Part shown: piece after piece, positions 52,466 to 60,483 of the stretch
How the letters are laid out: each line of letters opens with the position of its first letter
Numbering within the stretch: position 1 is the stretch's first letter
Origin: JBBDWR01 sp040902745
GTDB taxonomy: Bacteria; Actinomycetota; UBA4738; HRBIN12
Direction of reading: 5' to 3'
NCBI GenBank assembly: GCA_040902745.1
Contig: JBBDWR010000015.1
Coordinates: forward strand, 29,502 to 93,501
Length of the DNA stretch: 64,000 bases
Position numbers and translations under genes: made by a program
The notes under the pieces: generated by a model
Seen by the model: only the letters and a program-made list of their open reading frames with translations
Told to the model about the DNA's origin: nothing
The model's database searches: none

Positions 52466-52471
52466 CGATGC

Positions 52472-53425
52472 ATGACCGGCACCCTCCGATCCGATGGCGA
52501 CTCCGCTACCCGCGAGGAACGTTTGACGATCTCGTCCGTCGGCTCTCTACTCGGGATCCCGATCCCCACGATCCGATCTTGGGAACGGCGCTACGGGTTC
52601 CCGGCGCCGGCGCGCACCCAAGGCAAACATCGCCGCTACTCGGTGGACGAGGTCGACCAGCTTCGGATGCTTCGCGATGAGATCACCCGCGGGCACTCGG
52701 CCGGCCGTGCGGTGGAGATCGTGCGGCGGGCCAACGAGCAGATCGACCCGGGGCGGCTTGCGCAACTCGAGGCGTTCTTGCATGCGGCGATGCGTCTGGA
52801 TCCCGTCGGACTTCGACAGGCGCTCGACGCGGCGACCGACAGGATGGGCGTCGAGGCCGCGATCCGCGACGTGACGCTGCCCGGGATGCGGGAGATCGGC
52901 AACAGATGGAAGACCGGTTCCTGCGACGTCGCGAACGAACACCTCGCGACCGAAGCCGTGCGGGTCTGGCTCGCGCGACTGACCGCGATGGCGCCGCCTC
53001 CCTTTCGAACCGGGGCGATCGTCCTCGCGTGCGGCCCCAAGGACCTGCACACGGTGGGATTGGAGGCATTCGGGGTGTTGCTCGGCCGACGGGGCTGGCC
53101 TGTTCGGGTCCTGGGCCCGCTCACTCCGGCGGCGTCTTTGGTAACCGCCGTGCGCGCAGCAGAAGCCGTGGGCGCCGTCGTCACGTCGCAACGCAACGTC
53201 ACCCGGCGAACCGCGGTGGAAGCGATCTCGGCGGTCGACGCGCTCGGAGGGGTGAAGGCGTTCTACGCGGGGAACGGGTTCGCGACCCCGAGCGGACGCC
53301 GCGGTGTCCCGGGGATCTACCTCGGGAACGACGTCGTCGGCGCGATCGACACGATCGAGCCCGCGCTCCTCGACGGCCGTGTCACCTCCCCGCTTCAGCC
53401 AACGGACCCTGATCCGACGTCGTGA
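52472..53425 (+). CDS. MerR-family cobalamin-binding regulator, CarH-like
   Basis: 317 aa. MerR winged HTH (about 18-85: S-V-G-S-L-L-G-I-P-x-x-T-I-R-S-W-E-R-R-Y-G). A helical cap domain (about 92-175) carries W146-x9-E156-H157 with V153 in register. A cobalamin-binding Rossmann domain (180-300) has D191-L-H193-T-V-G196. In CarH photoreceptors the Trp, Val, Glu and His cradle the adenosyl group and the D-x-H-x-x-G histidine ligates cobalt. The residue after the Trp is K147, where Thermus CarH has the His that ligates cobalt after light exposure. AdoCbl binding is well supported; light response is uncertain. Confidence 0.87.
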   Translation: MTGTLRSDGDSATREERLTISSVGSLLGIPIPTIRSWERRYGFPAPARTQGKHRRYSVDEVDQLRMLRDEITRGHSAGRAVEIVRRANEQIDPGRLAQLEAFLHAAMRLDPVGLRQALDAATDRMGVEAAIRDVTLPGMREIGNRWKTGSCDVANEHLATEAVRVWLARLTAMAPPPFRTGAIVLACGPKDLHTVGLEAFGVLLGRRGWPVRVLGPLTPAASLVTAVRAAEAVGAVVTSQRNVTRRTAVEAISAVDALGGVKAFYAGNGFATPSGRRGVPGIYLGNDVVGAIDTIEPALLDGRVTSPLQPTDPDPTS

Positions 53426-53527
53426 GTTGCGGCGGCGGCGGGTCGCCCCGTATCCTGACCCGCAGTCAGAAGCCCGGCGGGCACATCCTGCCTGTTGGAC
53501 CGTTGCACGCGCGAGACGGGAACCCAG

Positions 53528-54217
53528 GTGCCTGACCTGAAGTCACACAGATCCTCGCCACGTTCCGAAGCCAAGCGGGAGCGGATCGTCGACTGTGCGA
53601 TGCGCCAGTTCGCCGAGCAGGGGTATCAGGGCGCCCGGGTCGAGGACATGGCGAAGGAACTGGGTATCGCGAAGGGCTCGATCTTCCAGCACTTCGGCAG
53701 CAAGTCGGGCCTGTTCTTCGAGTCGTACAAGAAGGCCGTGTTCTCGATGCCCGCGTGGCTCGACGCGCCCGACGAGGTGCGCGCGCAAGGGTTCTTCGCG
53801 ACGCTGTCGTACTGGCTCAAGCGCACCGAACATCTGATCCACGACGATTGGGTGCCCAACCGCGTCGCGCTGATCGGGAACTACGGAACGGACCTCAAGC
53901 TCAAGCGAGAGATGAACCGATTCATGTTGTCGGAGGATCCTTACGGAACGCTCGATTTCGTGGAGTTCGGCATCAAGCGCGGCGAGGTTCGCGATGACGT
54001 CGACCTCGACATGGTGGTGTCGATGGTCGACTGGCTCGCCGAGCGTTTCCAGGACGCGCTCGTGACGGAGGAACTCGACCCCGGTCTGTTCCATCGGCGA
54101 GGGGTCGCCAACCGTGCAGAGGTGCGGATCGAGCAGTTCGACACCCTCTTGCGCAGCGCGATCGGCAGCACAGCGATCCGCGACCAAGGCCGCGCCTCCG
54201 CGCCGCTCGACGTCTGA
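53528..54217 (+). CDS. TetR-family regulator (paralogue A)
   Basis: 229 aa from the GTG at 53528 (a TTG at 53495 would add 11 residues). HTH at about 14-60 (I-V-D-C-A-M-R-Q-F-A-E-Q-G-Y ... G-S-I-F-Q-H-F-G-S-K). The ligand domain is closely similar to the TetR at 57004: both contain S-E-D-P-Y-G-T-L and A-E-R-F-Q-D-A-L-V. TATCCT at 53450-53455 may be its -10. The ligand is unknown. Confidence 0.87.
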   Translation: MPDLKSHRSSPRSEAKRERIVDCAMRQFAEQGYQGARVEDMAKELGIAKGSIFQHFGSKSGLFFESYKKAVFSMPAWLDAPDEVRAQGFFATLSYWLKRTEHLIHDDWVPNRVALIGNYGTDLKLKREMNRFMLSEDPYGTLDFVEFGIKRGEVRDDVDLDMVVSMVDWLAERFQDALVTEELDPGLFHRRGVANRAEVRIEQFDTLLRSAIGSTAIRDQGRASAPLDV

Positions 54218-54269
54218 ACGGTGCCCGTGTCGAAAGAAGCGCCCTGCGAGTGAGCTCGACTCCGCCAGG

Positions 54270-55529
54270 TCAGGCGGAGCGGGTGTCCTTGACGACCTCG
54301 CCGCCCTTGATCACGACGGCGACGTCTTCGAACGCGGTGATGTCGGCCAGACCGTCCCCAGCAACCGCGACCAGGTCCGCGTACTTGCCGTCGGCGATCG
54401 AACCGACGCGATCTTCCCATCGCATGCACTGCGCGGCGACGATCGTCGCGGACTGCAGCGCCTGCATCGGCGTCATCCCGTAGCGCACCATGTACGCGAG
54501 CTGCTTGGCCACCCAGGCGTGCGGATAGATCCCGGAATCGGTGCCGTAGCCGCACTTGACGCCGAGCTTGACGGCCTTCTCGAACCCCTCGCGCTGCGCA
54601 TCGGTGGTCATGCGGTTCTTGTGCATCGTCTCGGCGGGCCATCCCTGCTCCGTTCCGATCTGCGCGATGTAGTCGCCGTCGTAGATGTCTGCCACCAGGT
54701 AGGTGCCGTGCTCGAGCATCAGCTCGATCGCTTCGTCGTCCATCAGGGAGCCGTGCTCGATCGAGCGCACGCCCGCACGGACCGCCCGCTTGATACCCGA
54801 CGCCCCGTGGGCGTGGGCGGCGACGAACGTCTCGTGTTCCTCCGCGGTTTCCACCGCCACCCGCAACTGGTCCTCGGTGAACTCGGGCGCACCCGGGATC
54901 GTTCCCCGGGTCATCACGGCGCCCGTGGCGATCACCTTGATGAAGTCCGCGTGGAAATGCAGGATCTCGCGCACGCGGGTGCGAACCTCGTCCTCGGAAC
55001 GCGCGACGCCGAAACGGAGGTCGCGCGGGAGCACCGCGTCCACGTCCGACGCGAGGCCCGTCACGTCGCCCCCGCCGAGCGATGCGGTCAGGTACGCGCC
55101 GGCGCAGAGCATCCTGGGTCCGGGGGTGAAACCGTCATCGATCGCGTCACGCAGCGCGACGTCGACGAACGCGCGGAAGGTTCCGACGTCGCGAACGGTG
55201 GTGAACCCCGCCTGCAACGTGGCCCGCGCGTTGCGGACACCGGTCATCGCCTCCTGTGCCCCGCTGCGCATCACGAGCGCCGCGTAGTTGGCGCCCGTCT
55301 CCGACTCGGTCTGCCCGACGAGGTGCGCGTGCAGATCGATCAGGCCCGGCGCAACGGTGTGATCGGACAGGTCCAGCAGTTCGACACCCGCTGGGGGCGG
55401 TTGGTCGCCGGGAAGGGTCCGCGCGATCCGCTCACCCGACAACAGGACGAGCCGGTCCGTTTCCACCTCACCGCGCTCGACGTCCACGAGGCGTCCGGCT
55501 CTGATCGCGAGGGTGACGTCGTCGCTCAT
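54270..55529 (-). CDS. Metal-dependent amidohydrolase
   Basis: 419 aa, imidazolonepropionase/prolidase-like subtype. Metal site: H67-A-H69 (from L-H-A-H-L), K198 (probably carboxylated), H239, H259 and D331 in G-T-D-S-G. A beta-sandwich wraps both ends. Substrate unknown; relatives cut N-acyl or Xaa-Pro dipeptides or cyclic amides. TACGAT 7 nt before the ATG suggests a leaderless mRNA. It converges on TetR A. Confidence 0.88.
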   Translation of the reverse strand: MSDDVTLAIRAGRLVDVERGEVETDRLVLLSGERIARTLPGDQPPPAGVELLDLSDHTVAPGLIDLHAHLVGQTESETGANYAALVMRSGAQEAMTGVRNARATLQAGFTTVRDVGTFRAFVDVALRDAIDDGFTPGPRMLCAGAYLTASLGGGDVTGLASDVDAVLPRDLRFGVARSEDEVRTRVREILHFHADFIKVIATGAVMTRGTIPGAPEFTEDQLRVAVETAEEHETFVAAHAHGASGIKRAVRAGVRSIEHGSLMDDEAIELMLEHGTYLVADIYDGDYIAQIGTEQGWPAETMHKNRMTTDAQREGFEKAVKLGVKCGYGTDSGIYPHAWVAKQLAYMVRYGMTPMQALQSATIVAAQCMRWEDRVGSIADGKYADLVAVAGDGLADITAFEDVAVVIKGGEVVKDTRSA

Positions 55530-55536
55530 AGCGCGA

Positions 55537-55542
55537 ATCGTA
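55537..55542 (-). promoter_or_regulatory. -10 element of the leaderless amidohydrolase gene
   Basis: TACGAT on the minus strand ends 7 nt before the ATG at 55529. Confidence 0.45.
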
Positions 55543-55602
55543 CGCGCACGAGGACCCGTCGGCAGCGTTCGGGGCCCTCGGAGCCTGACCCCGGGTCGCG
55601 CC

Positions 55603-56118
55603 TCAGCGACCGCGCTTGGTGCGACCGCGTGCGGCCGTACGACCGGACACGCGCGCCGGGCCGCCGTTGCGCTTGAGTGCGGCCATCGCGTCGTCTTCGG
55701 TCACGGTCCGACGCTGATAGTTGTGCAACGCGAACCGATCGCACGTCGTCTCGGCCGAGGACTTGCGCCCGAGACGTTCCTTGAGGAACCAGTGCATCCA
55801 CTCGTGGCAATACAGGAAGCGCAACACCTGTCTGGGGGTATGGAACGTGACTCCCTCGGTCAGCCAGATGAAGCGCATCCCTCGGCCCTGCCTGCGCATG
55901 GCGCCGTAGGGCACCACTTCGCCGAAGGGCAAGAACGGCTCGGGGACCTGCAGGACGATCTCCCGCGAGTCGAAGTCGGTCAGAGCCGACAGATGCGGGG
56001 ATGTCCGATAGCGGAACGGCTTGACGATCACCGTGTACTCCGAGGGTGTGGGCATGCCCTCGAGCATCCGACGGATCTCGGCGACGGTGAGATCGGGATG
56101 GCGGGAGACGATGCGCAT
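55603..56118 (-). CDS. Putative HExxH zinc metalloprotein, unknown family
   Basis: 171 aa from the ATG at 56118. H105-E-W-M-H109 is a zincin motif, followed 13 residues later by E123 in S-A-E-T-T-C-D-R-F-A, a plausible third ligand. The surroundings (F-L-Y-C before, W-F-L-K-E after) recall SprT-like or small M48-like proteins, but no known family was recognised. The C-terminus is basic (R-G-R-T-K-R-G-R). No signal peptide. TACAGT 7 nt before the ATG supports the start. Confidence 0.65.
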   Translation of the reverse strand: MRIVSRHPDLTVAEIRRMLEGMPTPSEYTVIVKPFRYRTSPHLSALTDFDSREIVLQVPEPFLPFGEVVPYGAMRRQGRGMRFIWLTEGVTFHTPRQVLRFLYCHEWMHWFLKERLGRKSSAETTCDRFALHNYQRRTVTEDDAMAALKRNGGPARVSGRTAARGRTKRGR

Positions 56119-56125
56119 GCCGGCC

Positions 56126-56131
56126 ACTGTA
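56126..56131 (-). promoter_or_regulatory. -10 element of the leaderless HExxH gene
   Basis: TACAGT on the minus strand ends 7 nt before the ATG at 56118. Confidence 0.4.
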
Positions 56132-56182
56132 CGAAGGGCGACAGACATGCAGGTGGCACCCCCTCCAACGACGAGCTCTTCT

Positions 56183-56389
56183 TCAGCCGGCAGGTGGTTC
56201 AGGGCCGGCAGGTGGTTGAGGCCCGGCGGGCTCCTCGGGTCGCGCACCCTGGGGTTCCGGCACCGGAATCTCCTCGGTCCTGCGGGACCCCTCGTCGTCC
56301 TCGGGTTCGCCGGCGGCCTGCTGCTCGATGGGTCGACTGGATCGAAGGGTCCGGCTGACGGCCCAAGCGGCGAGGACGAGTTCGTCTAG
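56183..56389 (-). pseudogene. Start-less coding remnant behind tRNA-Pro
   Basis: One minus-strand frame runs from the tRNA-Pro 3' end to a TGA at 56183 and encodes about 68 residues: D-E-L-V-L-A-A-W-A-V-S-R, then a Glu/Pro-rich tail ending in P-P-A-G repeats. Third positions are G/C-rich, as in real genes. There is no ATG, GTG or TTG in the first 40 codons and the frame continues back through the tRNA, so it looks like the 3' end of a gene that lost its front. Origin unknown. Confidence 0.35.
56186..56221. repeat. Two tandem 18-bp repeats
   Basis: GCCGGCAGGTGGTTCAGG is followed at once by a copy with one change (C to G). Read on the minus strand it encodes the P-P-A-G-P-E / P-P-A-G-P-Q tail of the remnant described for 56183-56389. 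Confidence 0.7.
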
Positions 56390-56464
56390 TCGGGGCGGCG
56401 GGACTCGAACCCGCGACCTCGGCGTCCCAAACGCCGCGCGCTAGCCAGGCTGCGCTACGCCCCG
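56390..56464 (-). tRNA. tRNA-Pro (anticodon TGG)
   Basis: 75-nt cloverleaf: acceptor CGGGGCG/CGCCCCG, anticodon stem CGGCG/CGCCG with loop TTTGGGA (anticodon TGG), T arm GCGGG/CCCGC with loop TTCGAGT. Discriminator is A. CCA is not encoded. Confidence 0.97.
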
Positions 56465-56498
56465 TCGTAAGGAGTCTAGGGCGTCAGCCCATGGCCCA

Positions 56499-56957
56499 TC
56501 ACCACCAAGAGTTCGAAACGAGGCGCTGATGGCTCCTTTCGCGGTGACAGTTCGCACACACGACCTCGCATTTTTCGATCTCAAGCATCAGACGAGCCGT
56601 GCTCCAGCCGGCAACCAGCTTGGGAATCTCGGCGGACTTGTCAGCGAGATGATCGAAATCCATCACGTACGGGGGAAACACGCCCTTGCAATCGGCGCAG
56701 GGCACACTCTTCAACTCGGCAACGATTCTCCGATTCCGAGTGATTCGCTTTCGGCGACGAGCTCCTAGCTGACGAAGGTGTCTTTCGCGATTCCTGTCTC
56801 TCGCATACCACTCGCGCCACGCGGCTCGAGTGCATTCTTGGCAGTAGGATTGGCGCGTTCCCTGAGTCCGGCTGCGCCATGAGAAGTTGTCGATCGGGCG
56901 CTCTTCATTGCACCGAGCGCAGGTCTTTGTCTCCCTTTCCACGCGACTAGCCTGCAC
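56499..56957 (-). CDS. HNH endonuclease with two zinc-finger cysteine pairs
   Basis: 152 aa. An N-terminal zinc ribbon (C13-C16, C39-C42), a basic linker (about 50-80), then an HNH core with C87-C90, D102-H103 and C134-A-N-C137-H138 plus H143. Stand-alone nucleases of this form occur in phages and as homing-type elements. Codon use is less GC-biased than its neighbours and it lies just 5' of tRNA-Pro, so recent transfer is plausible. Start is the GTG at 56957; GTG at 56942 is an alternative. Confidence 0.82.
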   Translation of the reverse strand: MQASRVERETKTCARCNEERPIDNFSWRSRTQGTRQSYCQECTRAAWREWYARDRNRERHLRQLGARRRKRITRNRRIVAELKSVPCADCKGVFPPYVMDFDHLADKSAEIPKLVAGWSTARLMLEIEKCEVVCANCHRERSHQRLVSNSWW

Positions 56958-57003
56958 GGGGGCACCGACACTTCGGTGAGATCTGGAGGCTCCAGCGCAC
57001 TTA

Positions 57004-57681
57004 TCAATCGATGGCGTCGTGCGGACCGCCGCCGATGCCCGTTCGGAGCAGCTCGGTGATCTCGCGGATCCGGGCCTCTCGGCGCTCCGGGCGGTAGGGC
57101 TTGCGGTGGATCAGGCCGGGGTCGAGCTCCTCCGCGACCAGGGCGTCCTGGAACCGCTCCGCGACCCAGTCGAGCATCGAGGCCACGGTCTCCACGTCGA
57201 CGTCCCCCCGGATCTCGCCCAGCTCGATCCCGAACTCAATGAACTCGAGCGTGCCGTAGGGGTCCTCGCTGCGCATGAACCGGTTGATCGGCCGGCGCAG
57301 ACCGAACCCGGTGTCGTAACGGCCGAGCATCGCGACGCGGTTGGGAACCGGGTCCTCCAGGGTGTACTCCTCGGTCCGATCGAACCACCACCCCAGCGTC
57401 GCCCAGAACCCTTCGTCGAGCACCTCGCGCGGTGCGTCGAGCCACGCCGGAAGCAGCGACACGGCCTTCTGGTACGCGGCCAGGAACAAGCCCTCCTTGG
57501 ACCCGAAACCGACGAACACGGTCCCCTTGGCAACGCCGACCTCGCTCGCGACGTCCTCCACGTGCGTGTCCCGGTAGCCGTGCTCGGCGAAGTGGCGCAT
57601 CGCTACCTCGACGATGCGTTCGCGGCGCTCGACCGCGGCGGCGTGGGTTGCGCCGCGCGCCCCCGTCGAACCGTCGGACAT
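57004..57681 (-). CDS. TetR-family regulator (paralogue B)
   Basis: 225 aa from the ATG at 57681, which shares a base with the phzF stop (TGATG); GGGGAG lies 8 nt upstream. HTH at about 20-65 (E-V-A-M-R-H-F-A-E-H-G-Y ... G-T-V-F-V-G-F-G-S-K). Closely related over its whole length to the TetR at 53528. Co-translation with phzF suggests it responds to a compound linked to that enzyme. The longer frame upstream is antisense. Confidence 0.87.
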   Translation of the reverse strand: MSDGSTGARGATHAAAVERRERIVEVAMRHFAEHGYRDTHVEDVASEVGVAKGTVFVGFGSKEGLFLAAYQKAVSLLPAWLDAPREVLDEGFWATLGWWFDRTEEYTLEDPVPNRVAMLGRYDTGFGLRRPINRFMRSEDPYGTLEFIEFGIELGEIRGDVDVETVASMLDWVAERFQDALVAEELDPGLIHRKPYRPERREARIREITELLRTGIGGGPHDAID

Positions 57682-58550
57682 CAGCCGCGCTCCCCGACCA
57701 CGAACGAGCCCTCGCCCACGATTTGCACCGACCCCCCGACGAACACGGCGAGCTGTCCGGCGTTCTCGTGCACCTCGACCTCGAGAACACTGGGGCGGTC
57801 GACCTGTGCGCCCTGCTGCACCCGCACGCGGCCCGGCATCCCCGCGACGGCGCGTGCGGCGAGGTAGGCGCCGAGTGGACCGGCCGCGGATCCGGTGGCG
57901 GGATCCTCGCCGATCGAGAGGTTGGGATCGAACATCCGGGCGGTGACCTCTCCGTCTCGCTCGATCGCGAACAGGTACAGCTCTTCCCCGCCGGCCCGCT
58001 CGCACGCCTCCGCGACCAACCGCTGGTCGCGGACCGCCCGTCGCAGCGTCGACAGATCGCGGATCGGCACGATCAGCGGGCCGAGCCCGGTGGAGACCAC
58101 TTGCATCGGCAGATCGGGATGCAGATCGTCGGCGGTCAGCCCGCTCGCGCGCGCGACGAGGTCGCGATCGTCGAATTCGTTCCCGAACTCGGGGGGCAGC
58201 TGTCGCATCCGCCCGCCTCCCGCATCGAGGTCGATCTCGACCGGCACGTCGCCGGCGGTCACTGTCTGGATCAGCGGGGTGGACACGCGGCCCTCGGCGA
58301 CCATCACGTATGCCGTCCCGAGGGTCGGATGCCCGGCGAACGGGAGCTCCTTGTCGGGCGTGAAGATCCGCATCCGATAGCGATCGGCGCCCGTCTCGGT
58401 GACGAAGGTCGTCTCCGAGAAGCCGATCTCACGGGCCAGCGACTGCATCGTGGCATCGTCGAGCGGACCGGGCTCGGGCACCACACACAGCTGGTTGCCG
58501 GCGAACGGTCGGTCGGTGAACACGTCCACGAGCCGGAACGCGACACGCAT
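57681..58550 (-). CDS. PhzF-family isomerase
   Basis: 289 aa. Two-lobed diaminopimelate-epimerase-like fold. General acid/base E46 in G-F-S-E-T-T-F, F-A-G-H-P-T-L-G-T, and G-E-D-P-A-T-G-S-A-A-G are all conserved. Most PhzF proteins outside phenazine clusters are isomerases or epimerases of unknown substrate; no phenazine genes are near. The ATG at 58550 lies 2 nt after the discriminator base of tRNA-Gly, so its mRNA is probably freed by tRNA 3'-end processing. Confidence 0.9.
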   Translation of the reverse strand: MRVAFRLVDVFTDRPFAGNQLCVVPEPGPLDDATMQSLAREIGFSETTFVTETGADRYRMRIFTPDKELPFAGHPTLGTAYVMVAEGRVSTPLIQTVTAGDVPVEIDLDAGGGRMRQLPPEFGNEFDDRDLVARASGLTADDLHPDLPMQVVSTGLGPLIVPIRDLSTLRRAVRDQRLVAEACERAGGEELYLFAIERDGEVTARMFDPNLSIGEDPATGSAAGPLGAYLAARAVAGMPGRVRVQQGAQVDRPSVLEVEVHENAGQLAVFVGGSVQIVGEGSFVVGERG

Positions 58551-58552
58551 CG

Positions 58553-58624
<72 letters not shown>

Positions 58625-58738
58625 CAGGAGAGAAAGCCTAGCAGCGCACTTGGGGGCGCCCGGGCACCTCCGCCGCCTGCGTACGTGCCCCGCTAGGCTC
58701 TCGGGCGACCGGGCTTCACGGCCGTCGAGGAGGCGCGG

Positions 58739-60469
58739 GTGGACACGGACATCCTGCTCGGGATCGGCGCGATCGTTGTTCTCGGCGTGGGCGCGCAATG
58801 GCTGGCCTCCCGGCTCAAGCTGCCCGGCATCCTGTTGCTGATCCCCGCCGGTCTCCTCGCGGGACCCGTCACCGGCGTCCTGGAGCCGGACCGGATGTTC
58901 GGCGACGCCCTGTTTCCGGCGATCTCCGTCGCGGTCGGGCTCCTGCTGTTCGAGGGCGGCCTGGGATTGCGGCTGCGCGACCTGCGACCACCCGCCCGCT
59001 CTCCCGTGTTGCGGTTGATCACCCTCGGGGCACTGGCGACGTGGCTGCTTGCGGGGCTCGCCTGCGCGCTGTTGTTCGACCTGCCGACGCAGATCGACAT
59101 GCTGATCGGCGCGATCATCGTGGTGTCGGGACCCACCGTCGTCGGCCCGATCCTGCGGCTCGCGCGGCCCCGCGACCCGGCACGCAAGATCCTCATCTGG
59201 GAAGGCATCACGATCGACCCGATCGGCGCGACGCTCGGCGTCGTGATGCTCAACATCGCGCTGGTCGGCGGCCTGGGACAGATCCTCCAGATCGTCCCCA
59301 CGATCCTCGTCGGGGTCGCGATCGGACTAGCCGCGGCGGCGCTGCTGATCCTCGCGCTGCGCAACTTCACCGTTCCCGACGAGCTCGAGGTTCCGGTCGC
59401 GTTGCTGTTCGTCGTCGGAGCCTTCGTCGCGGCCGAGCGCCTCGACCCGGAGGCCGGCCTGTTCGCGACAACCGTGATCGGGATCGCGCTCGCGAACCAG
59501 CGGTGGGTCCCGATCCGCTCGTTCCATCTGTTCGGGCGAACGCTGGGCGTGCTGATCATCGGGAGTCTGTTCGTGGTGCTCGGCGCCCGCGTGGACCTCG
59601 AGACCGTGGAGGCGGTGGCGCTTCCGACCCTCGCGTTGGTCGGGATCCTGATCCTCGTGATCCGGCCCCTGATCGCGTTCGCGTCCACCGCCGGACAGAA
59701 GATCCCGCTCCCGGACCGCACGTTCATCGCATCCCTCGCGCCCAGGGGCATCGTTGCGGCATCAACGGCATCGTTGTTCGCGATCCGGCTCCAGCAGGAG
59801 GGCTCCCCAGCGCCGGAGCTGGTGCCGATCGTCTTCGGCGTGATCATCGGCACGTGTTTGCTCTACGGGCTCGCCGCACGGCCGTTGGCGCTCGTACTCG
59901 GCGTCGGGCAAGGAGAGCGCAAGACCGTGGTGTTGGTCGGCGACGACCCCTGGGTCGTCGAGCTCGCGCGCCATCTCTGCGAGGAGGGAGTCCCGGTGCT
60001 GCTCGTCGCGGTCGGCGAGGACGAACTGGCCGCGAGGACCGATCTCCCCTTCCCCGTGCATACTCGCGGCGTGCGAGACCTCGAGGAGGAACCCGTGTTC
60101 GACAGCGCCGCCGTCGCGATCACCGCCGCGGCAAGCGAGGAACGCAATCAGCTTGCCCTCGAGGTCCTCGCCGAGGCCGTCGGACGCCAGGGCCTCTTCC
60201 ATCTTCCCGAGGCGGGGGGCACGGTCGAGTCCGGGACGCGACTCCCCTTCGGATTTTCCGATCGCGACGAGATCGATCACGCGGTGCGCGAGGGTGCCGG
60301 TTTCGTCACGGTGGACGGCGCGACGGCTCCGTCCGAAGGCCTACGCCAACTGCTCCGGATCGGCAGCAGCGGCGTGGTCGATTGCGCGCTGATGGGGCGA
60401 GTCCGTCCGGGCGACCGGCTCGTATGCCTGGTGTCTGCCGATGTGACGATCACGCCGGCGCGCGGCTAG
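58739..60469 (+). CDS. Cation:proton antiporter (CPA type) with C-terminal RCK-like domain
   Basis: 576 aa from a GTG with GAGGAGG 6 nt upstream. About 12 helices (1-390), with the family G-P-T-V-V-G-P motif and a helix containing L-F-E-G-G-L. The soluble C-terminus (about 395-576) begins K-T-V-V-L-V-G-D-D-P, a TrkA-N-like Rossmann start whose glycine motif is incomplete. Exchanges Na+ or K+ for protons; the cytosolic part probably gates it. Confidence 0.9.
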   Translation: MDTDILLGIGAIVVLGVGAQWLASRLKLPGILLLIPAGLLAGPVTGVLEPDRMFGDALFPAISVAVGLLLFEGGLGLRLRDLRPPARSPVLRLITLGALATWLLAGLACALLFDLPTQIDMLIGAIIVVSGPTVVGPILRLARPRDPARKILIWEGITIDPIGATLGVVMLNIALVGGLGQILQIVPTILVGVAIGLAAAALLILALRNFTVPDELEVPVALLFVVGAFVAAERLDPEAGLFATTVIGIALANQRWVPIRSFHLFGRTLGVLIIGSLFVVLGARVDLETVEAVALPTLALVGILILVIRPLIAFASTAGQKIPLPDRTFIASLAPRGIVAASTASLFAIRLQQEGSPAPELVPIVFGVIIGTCLLYGLAARPLALVLGVGQGERKTVVLVGDDPWVVELARHLCEEGVPVLLVAVGEDELAARTDLPFPVHTRGVRDLEEEPVFDSAAVAITAAASEERNQLALEVLAEAVGRQGLFHLPEAGGTVESGTRLPFGFSDRDEIDHAVREGAGFVTVDGATAPSEGLRQLLRIGSSGVVDCALMGRVRPGDRLVCLVSADVTITPARG

Positions 60470-60483
60470 CGGCTAGCGGCTAG
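60463..60483. repeat. Three tandem CGGCTAG units spanning two convergent stop codons
   Basis: Three perfect 7-bp copies, followed by a further CGG. The antiporter TAG lies in the first unit and the stop of the convergent SGNH gene in the last, so changes in copy number would not alter either protein. Confidence 0.75.

Noticed and set aside
52252..52471. Cobalamin riboswitch before the MerR/B12 gene
   Set aside because: No B12-box-like sequence was found, and the -10 lies 6 nt from the ATG, leaving no room for a leader.
56021..56389. Plus-strand frame of 122 codons ending at tRNA-Pro
   Set aside because: Overlaps the HExxH gene in antisense, and the opposite strand has the more gene-like codon pattern.
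57681..58550. Phenazine biosynthesis gene
   Set aside because: PhzF folds are widespread outside phenazine clusters, and no other phz genes are present.
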